Notes: generated by a model not told the origin, from the letters alone. DNA of 64,000 nucleotides from JAMLHH01 sp035515235 (GCA_035515235.1 DATJBS010000004.1:58044-122043); one strand, 5' to 3'; numbered from the stretch's first letter, positions 8,339 to 18,275 are shown. Program-made: numbers and translations.

Positions 8339-8358
8339 GTCGGAAACAATTTCTTCCA

Positions 8359-8366
8359 CAAATGTA
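8359..8366 (-). promoter_or_regulatory. -7 promoter box of gatC
   Basis: TACATTTG on the minus strand fits TAnnTTTG exactly and lies 20 bases before the ATG at 8338. It rules out the upstream GTG. Confidence 0.55.
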
Positions 8367-8461
8367 GCAGAAAGTATGTACCGATAAAAATTATTAGTAA
8401 TAATAACGTTTGAACTTTTTCAAAGTGATAAGTTAATCTGGCAATGTGATGATGTGCTAAT

Positions 8462-8542
8462 AGATTGCTTCGTTCCTCGCTATTACGACTCCATACAACT
8501 ACTCCGTCATTGCGAACGGAATGTAATGAAGTGAAGCAATCT
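8462..8542. repeat. REP-like hairpin element
   Basis: AGATTGCTTC (8462-8471) pairs with GAAGCAATCT (8533-8542); inside, TTCCTCGC and GCGAACGGAA add further pairing. The outer arms recur at 15909-15935 (GATTGCTTGGTTCCACGTAATGACG) and, weakly, near 16086-16110. The 288-base gap 8360-8647 holds this element and the upstream region of the large adhesin gene only. Confidence 0.65.
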
Positions 8543-8647
8543 CTTGAAGTATTTAGTCAATTCGAGATTTATAAAATATCTCAATTTTTGTAATGAATAT
8601 ACTTAAAATCCAATCTGTATATTTACATTATTCCTATATTTACCGAT

Positions 8648-11600
8648 ATGAAACGCATTGGCATTCTATTATTTCTCTATCTCATTATTTCATGCTATAC
8701 AGTTCAAGCACAGTGCGGCTTAGATATATTTATCGCTAATGACCAAAGTGGCTCTGTTGATGATGTAGAAAATGCACAAGGCAAGTATTTTATTACAGAG
8801 CTCATGCGCAATTTAGATCCTTGGGGAACTGCTAATAACCAAAGCCGAATGGCTATTGCTCAATGGGATAGTTATGGTACATGGCAACAATTCAATTTTC
8901 CTAGTGTCGGAAAAAATTATAGCACTCAATTAAGTGATGTGATAGCTCATCAACTCTCCACTCGAGCATCATCAGGATGGACCGACCCTTATGATGCTTT
9001 GCTGAAAACTTATTATGCAATTAATCAAACACCTGTAGCTGGAAGAAATATAAATAAAATTATTGTATTAATGACAGATGCTTATTGTAATCAAATACAA
9101 AGAGATATCGAACAATTAGCTACCCAAATTAAAGATGAAGGAATTTACATAATGGTACTAGCCATAGATGGAGCAAGTAGTTGCTCTGTATTGCAAGGGA
9201 GTAAAGTGGCTAGTCCAGGAGCATACTTTAGTGCAAGCTCTTATGCTCAATTACAACAGCAAGCAATTCAATATGCAAAGAATATTAGACAACAAGCTTG
9301 TAGCTTTCCACCACAACCACCCCCTACTTTTGATCTAAGTATTCAACTCAACAGCTTTAATGTTACAGGTTGTCAATTAAATGGAACTGGGGGAACTTAT
9401 AGCACTACTTATAAAGTAAGTAATATAGGAGATTCCGCTTTTAGCAATACATTAAAAATATCTTTTTATAATGAAAATCCTAAATCGCCTACGGCTAAAT
9501 TATTGGCTGTACAAACCCTCAATAATATAAATATAGCTATGAATGGCTCTTATATAGGTAGCTTTTCAAATAATGTTTTAAGTAAAGCAACGGAACTATT
9601 TGCAGTAGTAAATATGGACGGTAATACTACATTGCCATTGCCTTATAATCTAAAAAACCTATTGTTCATAAATCCAGAAAAGAAAGCTTATAATAATTTA
9701 AGTAATAGATCAACCATTAATTTAGATGCATCTTGTAAGCCTAGAGCCACTGTCAATACTACTGTTAGTCATACCGGTATTGCTTGCGACGGTAGTATTA
9801 CCTACAATATAGAATTATGTAATACAGGTAACGCCACTGCATACATTGATGAATTCAATCCTATCGCACCTCCACAGTTTATATTGAAAGAAAACAGTAT
9901 TATACCTGGAGATGCTGACATACAAAGAGTATGGGCCACCTTTTACGGAGGAGATTTGCATGATTATATTAATAAAGTCGTAACTGATTACGAAGGAAAT
10001 GTTTACATCGTAGGTTATACAGAAAGTGTAAATGATATATCAACAATAAATGCCTTTCAAACGGCAAAGAAAAGTTCAGGAGATGGATTTATTGCAAAAT
10101 TCAATAGCCAAGGTGACCTACAATGGTCGACTTATTTTGGAGCAAATGGAATTGATGAAATCTTTGCAATAGCTATAGATCAACAAGGGTATCTTTATGT
10201 TGCTGGAAAGATCAGCGGGGGAGACAATACATTGGCAACACCTGGATCTAATCAACCCTCATATGGAGGCTATGATTCTGATGGTATTCTTGCAAAATTC
10301 AACAAGGAAGGCGAAAGGCAATGGTCAACTTTTTATGGTGGATTCGATATTGACTACATAACTTCTCTGTATATAGATAAAAATGATTTTGTTTATATAG
10401 CTGGAGCTACATCAACTGCTTATAATAGTAATAATAATAATATTGGAACTTATGGCACATATAGATCCGGTCACTTTATAGTACCAGATGGATTTCTTGC
10501 AAAATTTAATAGCGATGGAGTAAGACAGTGGGGCAGTTATTTTGGTGGAGAAAAATTTGATAATATTACTGCTATAGTTGTGGATGATGAATCTAACATA
10601 TATGTAGCTGGCAGCACTAACAGTTTACCAACTTATATATCGACTCCTGGTGCACATCAAGTTACTTTTGGAGGTGGGAATGATGATATTGCATTGGCCA
10701 AATTTAACCATAAAGGACAACGGATTTGGGCAACCTTTTATGGTGGAACTGGTAATGAAAAAGCAAATGCTTTAGCAATTGATCCTAAAGGTGATATTTA
10801 TATGTTTGGTACAACAACAAGTCCAGATAATATAGCTACTGTTGGCAGTCATCAATCTACTTATAGTGGCAGTGATGATGCATTTTTAGCAAAATTCAAC
10901 AATGATGGAGTTAGGAAATGGGCAACTTATTACGGAGGAGCTGGAGGTGATGAAGGATTTGGTTTGGTTACAGATGCCTACGGGTATGTATATATTTCAG
11001 GATACTCTAATAGCAGTACTGGTATAGCCACCTTAAATAATTATCAAAGTGACTATTTCGATAAAGGGGATGCTTTTTTAGCAAAATTTAATGAAAATGG
11101 AATAAGACAATGGGGAAGCTATTATGGTGGTAGTGAACCAGATGGAGCTAAATCCATAGCAATTGACCGGCACGATAATATATATATTGCGGGAAGCTCA
11201 AGGAGCCCTAATAATATAGCTTCAACTGGTGCTTATCAAACAACTCCTAGATCAAGTACTTTGCAAGATGGTTTTCTAGCAAAGTTTGCTATTGGTAATG
11301 GTTTTCCTATTGCTCCTAATTCCTGCAGAAGTTTTCAGTATACATACAATATCGGTAATGCTGCCCCAGGTACTTATAACTATAGCGTAGGTTTTAATGC
11401 TGTTGATCAAAATCCTACTACAGAATACCCTTCTATTATTTTACCGGATAAAAATTTTAATGCAGGGGCTTTTACAAACCTAAATGGTTTCAATGGAGCA
11501 AATCACACATCAGATAATGCTACAATTCCAGCAAACTTACCTACCGCATGTACTCCCGGAGATAAAGTCAGCACAGCTATCAGCATTACACCAAATAATA

Positions 11601-14600
11601 CTTGCGGTAATAATTTTGCACAAGCGACTATAACAATTAATAATACTGCGGGTGTTGCCTTATTGAATACTGTTTTGGAATTGAATTTAAGTGGTGTTGG
11701 TGCTAGTTATGCAGGGGAAATTTATAATGTAAGTTCTACACTTTCTTATCCTACCCCTTTTATACTAGATGCTAAATATCCTAATATTCCTGAAGCATTA
11801 TATACCAAAAAAGGCATAGTTCGCATTCCATTATGGAGTTTGCCAGCAGGTACAACTACTTTTAATATAGACATCAGTTTAGGTGCAAGTATTACAAACT
11901 TATCAGTTAAAGTTAGTAGTATCAATAGCAACTATAATGCAACTGGTCAAAGTAATACAGCTATACTTTCTCAACAAATTACAGTACCTATCGCCGCTAC
12001 TATTGATGGATTTTCATGTCCTGCAAGTATTTCATCAGGTGAATCAATTACCTTTTCAGGTATTAGTACGACAAATGCTAGTAGTATAAAATGGGCAAGT
12101 AGCTCTGTAGCTAGTCTTCCAAATACTGGTTCTATTACGAATCCTGCAATAATCTATACTCCCACAGCAAAAGATTTAGCGAATGGTTTTGTAGCGATTT
12201 CTCTCACAGCTCTCAATAGTAATGGATGTGAGACTACAAGGAGTTGTCAAATTATTATCAATTATGTTGTTTATGATTATGGAGATGCTCCATTAAGCTA
12301 CGACTTAAATAGTAATCTAAAACCTTATGCAGGCTGTGCTACACTACATAGTGATATATATTTGGGTGTAATTGTGCCTAGTGCAGAAAATTCAAGTAAA
12401 TTTTCATCAGATGCTAAAAAGGATGGAGCCGAAGAAGATGGTTTAGTGAATAATTCCTGCGGATCACAAATAGTGAATCATCAGAACTTTACACTTACAG
12501 TTCAAGCGAGTAACAATAGCAATATACCTGCTTATATCTCAGCTTTTATAGATTGGAATAATGACGGAGATTACTTAGATGATGGCGAAACTGTATTGAA
12601 TATTGTGCAAGCCAATATGAATTCAGGAACTAAGGAATATACTTTGCAGTTTAAACCTGAAACAGCAAATGTTACTATAGATAAATATTTTATACGTTTA
12701 AGAATTAGTACAGATTCTATTAGTGTTAAACAACCTTATGGTACCGCTCCTCAGGGAGAAGTAGAAGATCATTTAATAAAATTTAGCTCTAGCTCAACGT
12801 TTAATAATCCACAAAGCATCTGTCAAGGGAATTCGTATACTGTCAATGGACATACTTATTCCACCGCAGGAACTTATAGAGATACATTGAAAAATGCAGC
12901 CGTCGGCGGTTGTGATAGTATTATCGTGACGACATTGAGTTTAAAATCTGCATCCACTTTTAACAATCCACAAAGCATTTGCAATGGAAGTTCTTATACT
13001 GTCAATGGAAAAAATTATAATACCGCAGGAACATATCGAGATACTTTAAAAAATTCAGCCGTCGGCGGTTGTGATAGTATTATCGTGACTACATTAACTC
13101 TAAAAACTTCTCCTACTTTCAACAATCCACAAAGCATTTGCAATGGAAGTTCTTACACAGTGAATGGAAAAATTTATTCCACTGCAGGGACATATCGAGA
13201 TACTTTGAAAAATGCAGCCGTCGGCGGTTGTGATAGTATTATCGTGACGACTTTAAGTTTGAAATCTGCATCAACTTTTACAAATCCTCAAAGCATTTGT
13301 CAAGGAAGTTTTTATACTGTAAATGGAAATATTTATACCAGTGCAGGAACTTACAGAGATACCTTAAAAAATGCTGCTGTTGGTGGTTGCGATAGTATCA
13401 TCGTAACGACATTGAGTATGAAATCTGCATCAACATTTACAAATCCACAAAGCATCTGTCAAGGAAGTTCTTACACTGTCAATGGGAAAAATTATACCAC
13501 TGCAGGAACATATCGAGATACCTTAAAAAATGCAGCCGTCGGCGGTTGTGATAGTATTATCGTGACTACATTAACTCTAAAAACTTCTCCTACTTTCAAC
13601 AATCCACAAAGCATCTGTCAAGGAAGTTCATATACTGTCAATGGACATATTTATTCCTCAGCAGGAACGTATAGAGACACTTTGAAAAATGCAGCGGTTG
13701 GAGGTTGTGATAGTATTATTGTGACGACTTTGAGTTTAAAATCTGCTTCCACATTTAACAATCCACAAAGTATCTGTCAAGGGAGTTCTTACACAGTGAA
13801 TGGAAAAAACTATACCACGGCTGGAACGTATCGAGATACATTGAAAAATGCAGCTGTAGGAGGTTGTGATAGTATTATCGTAACGAATTTGACACTCAAA
13901 ACATCTTCAACTTTTAATAATCCCCAAAGTATCTGTCAAGGAAGTTCTTATACAATCAATGGAAAAAACTATACCACGGCAGGAACGTATAGAGATACAT
14001 TAAAAAATGCAGCGGTCGGTGGTTGTGATAGTATTATTGTTACAGTCTTATCATTAAATTTCTCAATAACTTCCAATAATCCCCAAAGCATCTGTCAAGG
14101 TAGCTCCTACACAGTGAATGGAAAAATTTATTCCACGGCAGGAACATATCGAGATACATTAAAAAATGTAGCGGTTGGTGGATGTGATAGTATTATTGTT
14201 ACCATTTTAACAATCAATTCTTCAATAACTTCCAATAACCCTCAAAGCATCTGTCAAGGCAGTACTTACACTATTAATGGAAAAATTTATTCCACGGCAG
14301 GAACTTATAGAGATACATTAAAAAATGCAGCTCTCGGCGGTTGTGATAGTATTATTGTTACGACTTTGAGTTTAAAATCTGCTTCTACATTTAACAATCC
14401 ACAAAGTATCTGTCAAGGCAGTTCGTATACAATCAATGGAAAAAACTATACCACGGCAGGAACGTATAGAGACACTTTGAAAAATGCAGCACTAGGTGGT
14501 TGTGATAGTATTATTGTTACAGTCTTATCATTGAATCCCTCAATAACTTCCAATAATCCACAAAGTATTTGCAATGGAAGTTCTTACACAGTGAATGGGA

Positions 14601-15778
14601 AAAATTATACCACTGCAGGAACATATCGAGACACTTTGAAAAATGCAGCTGTAGGCGGTTGTGATAGTATTATTGTTACAACTTTAAGTATAAAATCTGC
14701 TTCTACATTTAACAATCCACAAAGCATTTGCAATGGAAGTTCCTACACAGTGAATGGAAAAATTTATTCCACGGCAGGAACATATCGAGATACATTAAAA
14801 AATGTAGCCGTCGGAGGTTGTGATAGTATTATCGTGACAACATTAAGTTTGAAATCTGCATCAACTTTTAACAATCCTCAAAGCATCTGTCAAGGAAGTT
14901 CTTATATTGTCAATGGAAAAATCTACACCACCACAGGAACTTATAGAGATACATTAAAAAATGCAGCGGTTGGTGGATGTGATAGTATTATTGTTACCAT
15001 TTTAACAATCAATTCTTCAATAACTTCCAATAACCCTCAAAGCATCTGTCAAGGCAGTTCTTATACAATCAATGGAAAAAACTATACCACGGCAGGAACT
15101 TACAGAGACACCTTAAAAAATGCAGCTCTTGACGGTTGTGATAGTATTATTGTGACGACATTGAGTTTGACAAATTCATTGAAAACAATTTTAAATGAAA
15201 CTATCTGTAATGGAAAAACTTTCACAGTTGGGAATCAAAGTTTCAATATCACTGGACAGTATGACGTACTCTTAATTTCAACAGTTTCCGGTTGTGACAG
15301 TACAGTACAATTGAGTCTGAAAGTTTTTGAAGATGGTTTTTCTGAAGAAATACAAACAATTTGTCCTGAAGAAATTATTTACTGGAATAATCAAGAAATT
15401 GAAAAGGAAGGGATTTATCAAAATATATTCATTAATCAGTCAGGTTGTGATAGTATAGCGCAATTAACCGTGAATGTCTTAGATACTTGTCAGATACAAT
15501 CAGAAGATTGCTATCTAATGTATCCAAATGTTTTCACACCAAATGGTGATGGTAATAATGATTCTTTTCGTCCAATTTATAATTGTGAATTAGAAAATTA
15601 TCTCTTAGAAATCTATAACAGATGGGGCGTTTTAGTTTTCACTTCTACTGATCCGAAAATCGTTTGGGATGGACGAAATATAAATGAGATTTTACAAGAT
15701 AATTATGTGTATTACGCTCAATTTTTGATGAATGGTCAACAGCAAACTGTAAAAGGTTATGTTTTGGTATTGCCATAA
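8648..15778 (+). CDS. Giant T9SS-exported adhesin: VWA, SBBP propeller, GEVED, 15 repeats, type B sorting domain
   Basis: A 2376-residue protein with a signal peptide (1-21). Residues ~24-215 are a von Willebrand A domain with the metal site DQSGS. Residues ~427-880 hold seven SBBP blades, each with 'W-[AGS]-[TS]-[FY]-[FY]-G' and 'FLAKFN..G.RQW', so a full seven-bladed propeller is likely. Residues ~1207-1381 are a GEVED domain (DYGDAPLSYDL). Residues 1383-2177 are fifteen 53-residue repeats with two cysteines each, followed by two divergent copies. Residues ~2291-2376 (YPNVFTPNGDGNND ... NRWG) are the gliding-motility-associated C-terminal domain used for type IX secretion, type B. The architecture points to a cell-surface or released adhesin. 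The gene stands alone between repeat-rich spacers. Confidence 0.93.
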   Translation: MKRIGILLFLYLIISCYTVQAQCGLDIFIANDQSGSVDDVENAQGKYFITELMRNLDPWGTANNQSRMAIAQWDSYGTWQQFNFPSVGKNYSTQLSDVIAHQLSTRASSGWTDPYDALLKTYYAINQTPVAGRNINKIIVLMTDAYCNQIQRDIEQLATQIKDEGIYIMVLAIDGASSCSVLQGSKVASPGAYFSASSYAQLQQQAIQYAKNIRQQACSFPPQPPPTFDLSIQLNSFNVTGCQLNGTGGTYSTTYKVSNIGDSAFSNTLKISFYNENPKSPTAKLLAVQTLNNINIAMNGSYIGSFSNNVLSKATELFAVVNMDGNTTLPLPYNLKNLLFINPEKKAYNNLSNRSTINLDASCKPRATVNTTVSHTGIACDGSITYNIELCNTGNATAYIDEFNPIAPPQFILKENSIIPGDADIQRVWATFYGGDLHDYINKVVTDYEGNVYIVGYTESVNDISTINAFQTAKKSSGDGFIAKFNSQGDLQWSTYFGANGIDEIFAIAIDQQGYLYVAGKISGGDNTLATPGSNQPSYGGYDSDGILAKFNKEGERQWSTFYGGFDIDYITSLYIDKNDFVYIAGATSTAYNSNNNNIGTYGTYRSGHFIVPDGFLAKFNSDGVRQWGSYFGGEKFDNITAIVVDDESNIYVAGSTNSLPTYISTPGAHQVTFGGGNDDIALAKFNHKGQRIWATFYGGTGNEKANALAIDPKGDIYMFGTTTSPDNIATVGSHQSTYSGSDDAFLAKFNNDGVRKWATYYGGAGGDEGFGLVTDAYGYVYISGYSNSSTGIATLNNYQSDYFDKGDAFLAKFNENGIRQWGSYYGGSEPDGAKSIAIDRHDNIYIAGSSRSPNNIASTGAYQTTPRSSTLQDGFLAKFAIGNGFPIAPNSCRSFQYTYNIGNAAPGTYNYSVGFNAVDQNPTTEYPSIILPDKNFNAGAFTNLNGFNGANHTSDNATIPANLPTACTPGDKVSTAISITPNNTCGNNFAQATITINNTAGVALLNTVLELNLSGVGASYAGEIYNVSSTLSYPTPFILDAKYPNIPEALYTKKGIVRIPLWSLPAGTTTFNIDISLGASITNLSVKVSSINSNYNATGQSNTAILSQQITVPIAATIDGFSCPASISSGESITFSGISTTNASSIKWASSSVASLPNTGSITNPAIIYTPTAKDLANGFVAISLTALNSNGCETTRSCQIIINYVVYDYGDAPLSYDLNSNLKPYAGCATLHSDIYLGVIVPSAENSSKFSSDAKKDGAEEDGLVNNSCGSQIVNHQNFTLTVQASNNSNIPAYISAFIDWNNDGDYLDDGETVLNIVQANMNSGTKEYTLQFKPETANVTIDKYFIRLRISTDSISVKQPYGTAPQGEVEDHLIKFSSSSTFNNPQSICQGNSYTVNGHTYSTAGTYRDTLKNAAVGGCDSIIVTTLSLKSASTFNNPQSICNGSSYTVNGKNYNTAGTYRDTLKNSAVGGCDSIIVTTLTLKTSPTFNNPQSICNGSSYTVNGKIYSTAGTYRDTLKNAAVGGCDSIIVTTLSLKSASTFTNPQSICQGSFYTVNGNIYTSAGTYRDTLKNAAVGGCDSIIVTTLSMKSASTFTNPQSICQGSSYTVNGKNYTTAGTYRDTLKNAAVGGCDSIIVTTLTLKTSPTFNNPQSICQGSSYTVNGHIYSSAGTYRDTLKNAAVGGCDSIIVTTLSLKSASTFNNPQSICQGSSYTVNGKNYTTAGTYRDTLKNAAVGGCDSIIVTNLTLKTSSTFNNPQSICQGSSYTINGKNYTTAGTYRDTLKNAAVGGCDSIIVTVLSLNFSITSNNPQSICQGSSYTVNGKIYSTAGTYRDTLKNVAVGGCDSIIVTILTINSSITSNNPQSICQGSTYTINGKIYSTAGTYRDTLKNAALGGCDSIIVTTLSLKSASTFNNPQSICQGSSYTINGKNYTTAGTYRDTLKNAALGGCDSIIVTVLSLNPSITSNNPQSICNGSSYTVNGKNYTTAGTYRDTLKNAAVGGCDSIIVTTLSIKSASTFNNPQSICNGSSYTVNGKIYSTAGTYRDTLKNVAVGGCDSIIVTTLSLKSASTFNNPQSICQGSSYIVNGKIYTTTGTYRDTLKNAAVGGCDSIIVTILTINSSITSNNPQSICQGSSYTINGKNYTTAGTYRDTLKNAALDGCDSIIVTTLSLTNSLKTILNETICNGKTFTVGNQSFNITGQYDVLLISTVSGCDSTVQLSLKVFEDGFSEEIQTICPEEIIYWNNQEIEKEGIYQNIFINQSGCDSIAQLTVNVLDTCQIQSEDCYLMYPNVFTPNGDGNNDSFRPIYNCELENYLLEIYNRWGVLVFTSTDPKIVWDGRNINEILQDNYVYYAQFLMNGQQQTVKGYVLVLP
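12794..15178 (+). repeat. 15 in-frame tandem copies of a 159-bp coding repeat
   Basis: Each 159-bp unit encodes 53 residues built around NPQSICQGSSYTVNGK, AGTYRDTLKNAAVGGCDS and IIVTTLSLK. The boundaries are exact: 15 x 159 = 2385 bases, from the TCA codon at 12794 to the TCA codon ending at 15178. Neighbouring units differ by few bases and the variant residues (Q/N before G, KNY/KIY, TTLSLKSA/TILTINSS) are shuffled among units, as expected from unequal crossing-over or gene conversion. Confidence 0.92.
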
Positions 15779-16190
15779 TATATTATTGCTTTTATCTCTA
15801 CAAAATTGCTTTTTTGAAGTGAAAGATTCAAGACAATGAAGAGTTGAAAAGAGATCCTTTCAGGATTACATTTTAATAAGAGATGAGTTAATGAAACTAA
15901 TGTGCTAATAGATTGCTTGGTTCCACGTAATGACGAGTTGGGATAGATCCTTTCAGGATGACATTTCAGTACCATTCATGCATAAATCCAATAAATTTCA
16001 ATTTGAAACATTAAGGATTTAAGATAGTCTGATAATGTAAAAAATATTTCATACTGGAAGCATCTATAAGTATTCCGAGAATTATAGATTACTTCCTTCC
16101 TCGCTATGACGACTTTGTAAGGAATCCTTACAGAGTAACAAAACGAAAGAACATCTTACCTTTCTTAACTTCTTCTCAAAAAACGAAATC
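15779..16190. other. Repeat-rich intergenic DNA behind the adhesin gene
   Basis: No convincing gene. The DNA has several relics of the REP-like family also seen at 8462-8542 (TGTGCTAATAGATTGCTT is common to both) and two copies of GATCCTTTCAGGAT (about 15852 and 15944). The minus-strand frame here reads SSLRGTKQSI, which is the usual translation of such repeats and not a protein. Confidence 0.6.
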
Positions 16191-16223
16191 AACTTTTCCA
16201 AAGTTTTGAACTTTGGAAAAGTT
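16191..16223. terminator. Perfect 15-bp hairpin
   Basis: AACTTTTCCAAAGTT, loop TTG, AACTTTGGAAAAGTT: a perfect inverted repeat. It has T runs on both sides in some degree and could end transcripts from either direction, but the nearest plus-strand stop is 410 bases upstream, so it may instead be part of the repeat family in this spacer. Confidence 0.5.
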
Positions 16224-16230
16224 TTAAACT

Positions 16231-16322
16231 AATACGCCAAAGGGATAGGGATAGAGGCGATATCCTACATCTCACGTAGTGGATGTAGATACAAGCCGAA
16301 AGCCCGGTCGCGTAGCGAATCC
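16231..16322 (+). repeat. Structured interspersed repeat, copy B
   Basis: Starts CGCCAAAGGGATAGGGATAG and ends AAGCCGAAAGCCCGGTCGCG; the middle (CTACATCTCACGTAGTGGATGTAG) forms its own hairpin. It matches copy A at 7227-7316 in the outer parts while the central hairpin differs, which is a covariation-like pattern expected of a structured element. Confidence 0.6.
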
Positions 16323-16458
16323 TCCAAAAAATATTAAAAGCTGAATTTCTAAAAATCATAAGTTACAGCAGTATTATATTGTGAGTAAATCACTCAGCAA
16401 AACGCATAAAGCAGAAATTACTTTGGCTTAATTTGATTTGGTTCATTATTTTAGCGGT

Positions 16459-17463
16459 ATGGAAAAAGTTTTGAGTGGAATTCGCTCCACAGGACAACTT
16501 CATTTAGGGAATTATTTTGGTGCGGTGCGAAATTTTGTACAGTTGCAACATGAGAAAGAATGCTATTTTTTCATTGCAAATCTACATGCGCTGACCACTC
16601 ATCCTGAACCTGAACAATTAAAAAAGAGTGTCAAAGGTGTACTTGCAGAATATATTGCTTGCGGGATAGATCCGGATGCTTCAGCTATTTATGTACAATC
16701 GGATGTGCCCGAAATCAGTGAATTGTTTGTGTTATTGAATATGCTTGCTTATAAAGGGGAACTTGAAAAAAGCACTTCTTTTAAGGAGAAAATCAAAAAG
16801 CATAACGAAAATATCAATGCTGGTTTATTGACTTATCCGGTATTGATGGCGGCAGATATTTTGATACATCGTGCGCATAAAGTGCCTGTAGGGAAAGATC
16901 AGGAGCAGCATCTAGAAATGACAAGAAATTTTGCTCAAAGATTTAATCACAGATATGGAGCGGATTTTTTCCCGGAGCCGTATGCTTATGATTTTTCTGG
17001 CGAATTGGTTAAAGTTCCAGGATTAGATGGCAACGGTAAAATGGGAAAATCTGAAGGTGGAAATAACGCTGTCTACTTGAGAGATGATGATAAAACGATT
17101 ACCAAAAAAGTCATGAAAGCTAAAACTGATGCTGGACCTGCTCATAAAAACTCTGAGAAACCGGAAGAAATCAGAAATCTTTTTGCTTTGATGGGTTTAG
17201 TTTCTGCACCTGATACGATTCAACATTTCGATGATGCATGGAATCAATGTAATATCAGATATGGCGATTTGAAAAAACAATTGGCAGCTGATATGATTCA
17301 ATTTATATCTCCAATCAGAGAAAAAATTGTAGATTTAGACAACAATGAAGCTTTATTAAAAAAAATCTCACAACAAGGTGCTGAAAAAGCTCGTATCAGT
17401 GCTCAAGCCACTTTGAAAGGTGTTAGAGAGTTGATGGGCTTGACAAGCATTTGGGAATATTAA
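16459..17463 (+). CDS. trpS: Tryptophanyl-tRNA synthetase
   Basis: The protein from ATG 16459 has 334 residues, the usual length. It has the class I signatures HLGN (HIGH motif, in 'GQLHLGNYFGA') and KMGKS (KMSKS motif), and the TrpRS block 'LTYPVLMAADILIHRAHKVPVGKDQEQHLEMTR' is present with the Asp and Gln that bind tryptophan. The enzyme charges tRNA-Trp with tryptophan using ATP in the cytoplasm. A TTG at 16438 would add seven residues without family support, so I chose the ATG. A deoxynucleoside kinase follows within 25 bases and is probably on the same mRNA. Confidence 0.95.
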   Translation: MEKVLSGIRSTGQLHLGNYFGAVRNFVQLQHEKECYFFIANLHALTTHPEPEQLKKSVKGVLAEYIACGIDPDASAIYVQSDVPEISELFVLLNMLAYKGELEKSTSFKEKIKKHNENINAGLLTYPVLMAADILIHRAHKVPVGKDQEQHLEMTRNFAQRFNHRYGADFFPEPYAYDFSGELVKVPGLDGNGKMGKSEGGNNAVYLRDDDKTITKKVMKAKTDAGPAHKNSEKPEEIRNLFALMGLVSAPDTIQHFDDAWNQCNIRYGDLKKQLAADMIQFISPIREKIVDLDNNEALLKKISQQGAEKARISAQATLKGVRELMGLTSIWEY

Positions 17464-17485
17464 TCACTTTTTAAATTATACTGTC

Positions 17486-18118
17486 ATTAGTAATTCAGTT
17501 AAACATATAGCAATTGCAGGCAATATAGGTGCTGGCAAAACTACATTAACTCAGCTTTTAGCTCAACATTATAATTGGGAGCCGAGATATGAGGATGTAG
17601 AAAACAATCCGTACCTCAATGATTTTTATCAAGATATGCCTCGATGGTCTTTTAACTTGCAGGTATATTTCCTCAATAAAAGACTACAACAAATCATTGA
17701 AATTCAGAATGGAAGTCAAATTGTAATTCAAGATCGTACGATTTATGAAGATGCGCACATTTTCGCACCGAATTTACACGAAATGGGTTTGATGACAACA
17801 AGAGATTTTGAAAACTATATCAGTCTTTTCAAAACTATCCGTCAACAAATCAGACCACCCGATTTATTGATTTATCTAAAATCTTCTCTTTCTACTTTGG
17901 TCAATCAAATTGAAAGACGTGGGCGTGATTATGAAGACAATATTAGATTGGACTATTTAAAACAACTCAATCAGTATTACGAAAACTGGATTGAGAACTA
18001 TAAGGATGGTAAGTTATTGATCATCTCTGTAGACAATCTTAATTTTGCTGATAACAAAGAAGATTTAGGTGTTGTGATTGAGAAAATCAATGCTGAATTG
18101 TTTGGATTATTTGAGTAA
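17486..18118 (+). CDS. Deoxynucleoside kinase with a probable ATT start
   Basis: The frame encodes a dNK of the dCK/dGK/TK2 type: P-loop GNIGAGKTT, then 'FEDV'-like 'YEDVENNPYL', the 'QDRTIYEDAHIFA' block with the DR motif, and the lid 'RRGRDYED'. It phosphorylates deoxynucleosides for dNTP salvage. An ATG exists only at 17636, which would cut off the P-loop and leave a dead protein. In frame back to the stop at 17441 there is no ATG, GTG or TTG. ATT at 17486 gives 210 residues and the usual N-terminus (KHIAIAGNIGAGKT); ATT at 17459 is the other option. A sequence error is the alternative explanation. trpS ends 22 bases upstream. Confidence 0.8.
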   Translation: MSNSVKHIAIAGNIGAGKTTLTQLLAQHYNWEPRYEDVENNPYLNDFYQDMPRWSFNLQVYFLNKRLQQIIEIQNGSQIVIQDRTIYEDAHIFAPNLHEMGLMTTRDFENYISLFKTIRQQIRPPDLLIYLKSSLSTLVNQIERRGRDYEDNIRLDYLKQLNQYYENWIENYKDGKLLIISVDNLNFADNKEDLGVVIEKINAELFGLFE

Positions 18119-18174
18119 GAATCAAGAGTCAGGAATCAAGAGTCAAGAACCAAGAGTCAGGAACCAAGAGTCAA
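18119..18174 (+). repeat. Four copies of a 14-bp tandem repeat
   Basis: GAATCAAGAGTCAG, GAATCAAGAGTCAA, GAACCAAGAGTCAG and GAACCAAGAGTCAA follow one another directly after the kinase stop codon. Small purine-rich minisatellite of unknown role. Confidence 0.85.
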
Positions 18175-18230
18175 GAGACAAAATACGATTTGGTAACAAT
18201 CGTACAAAAATCTCGCTTATACTTTAAACA

Positions 18231-18260
18231 AAAAATGCTGCCCGATTGGACAGCATTTTT
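18231..18260. terminator. Bidirectional terminator between kinase and outer-membrane protein
   Basis: AAAAATGCTG (18231-18240) pairs perfectly with CAGCATTTTT (18251-18260). T runs follow on both strands, so it can serve the converging genes on both sides. Confidence 0.8.
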
Positions 18261-18275
18261 TGTTTTATGATGTTA

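Noticed and set aside
15757..15975. A 72-codon minus-strand frame reading SSLRGTKQSI
   Set aside because: This is the usual translation of REP-like repeats; no start context, no protein-like composition, and the DNA matches the repeat family at 8462-8542.
17636..18118. A 160-residue kinase starting at ATG 17636
   Set aside because: It would lack the P-loop, which is encoded directly upstream in the same open frame.
18119..18174. CRISPR or iteron array
   Set aside because: The 14-bp units are contiguous with no spacers and lie after a stop codon; a simple minisatellite explains them.
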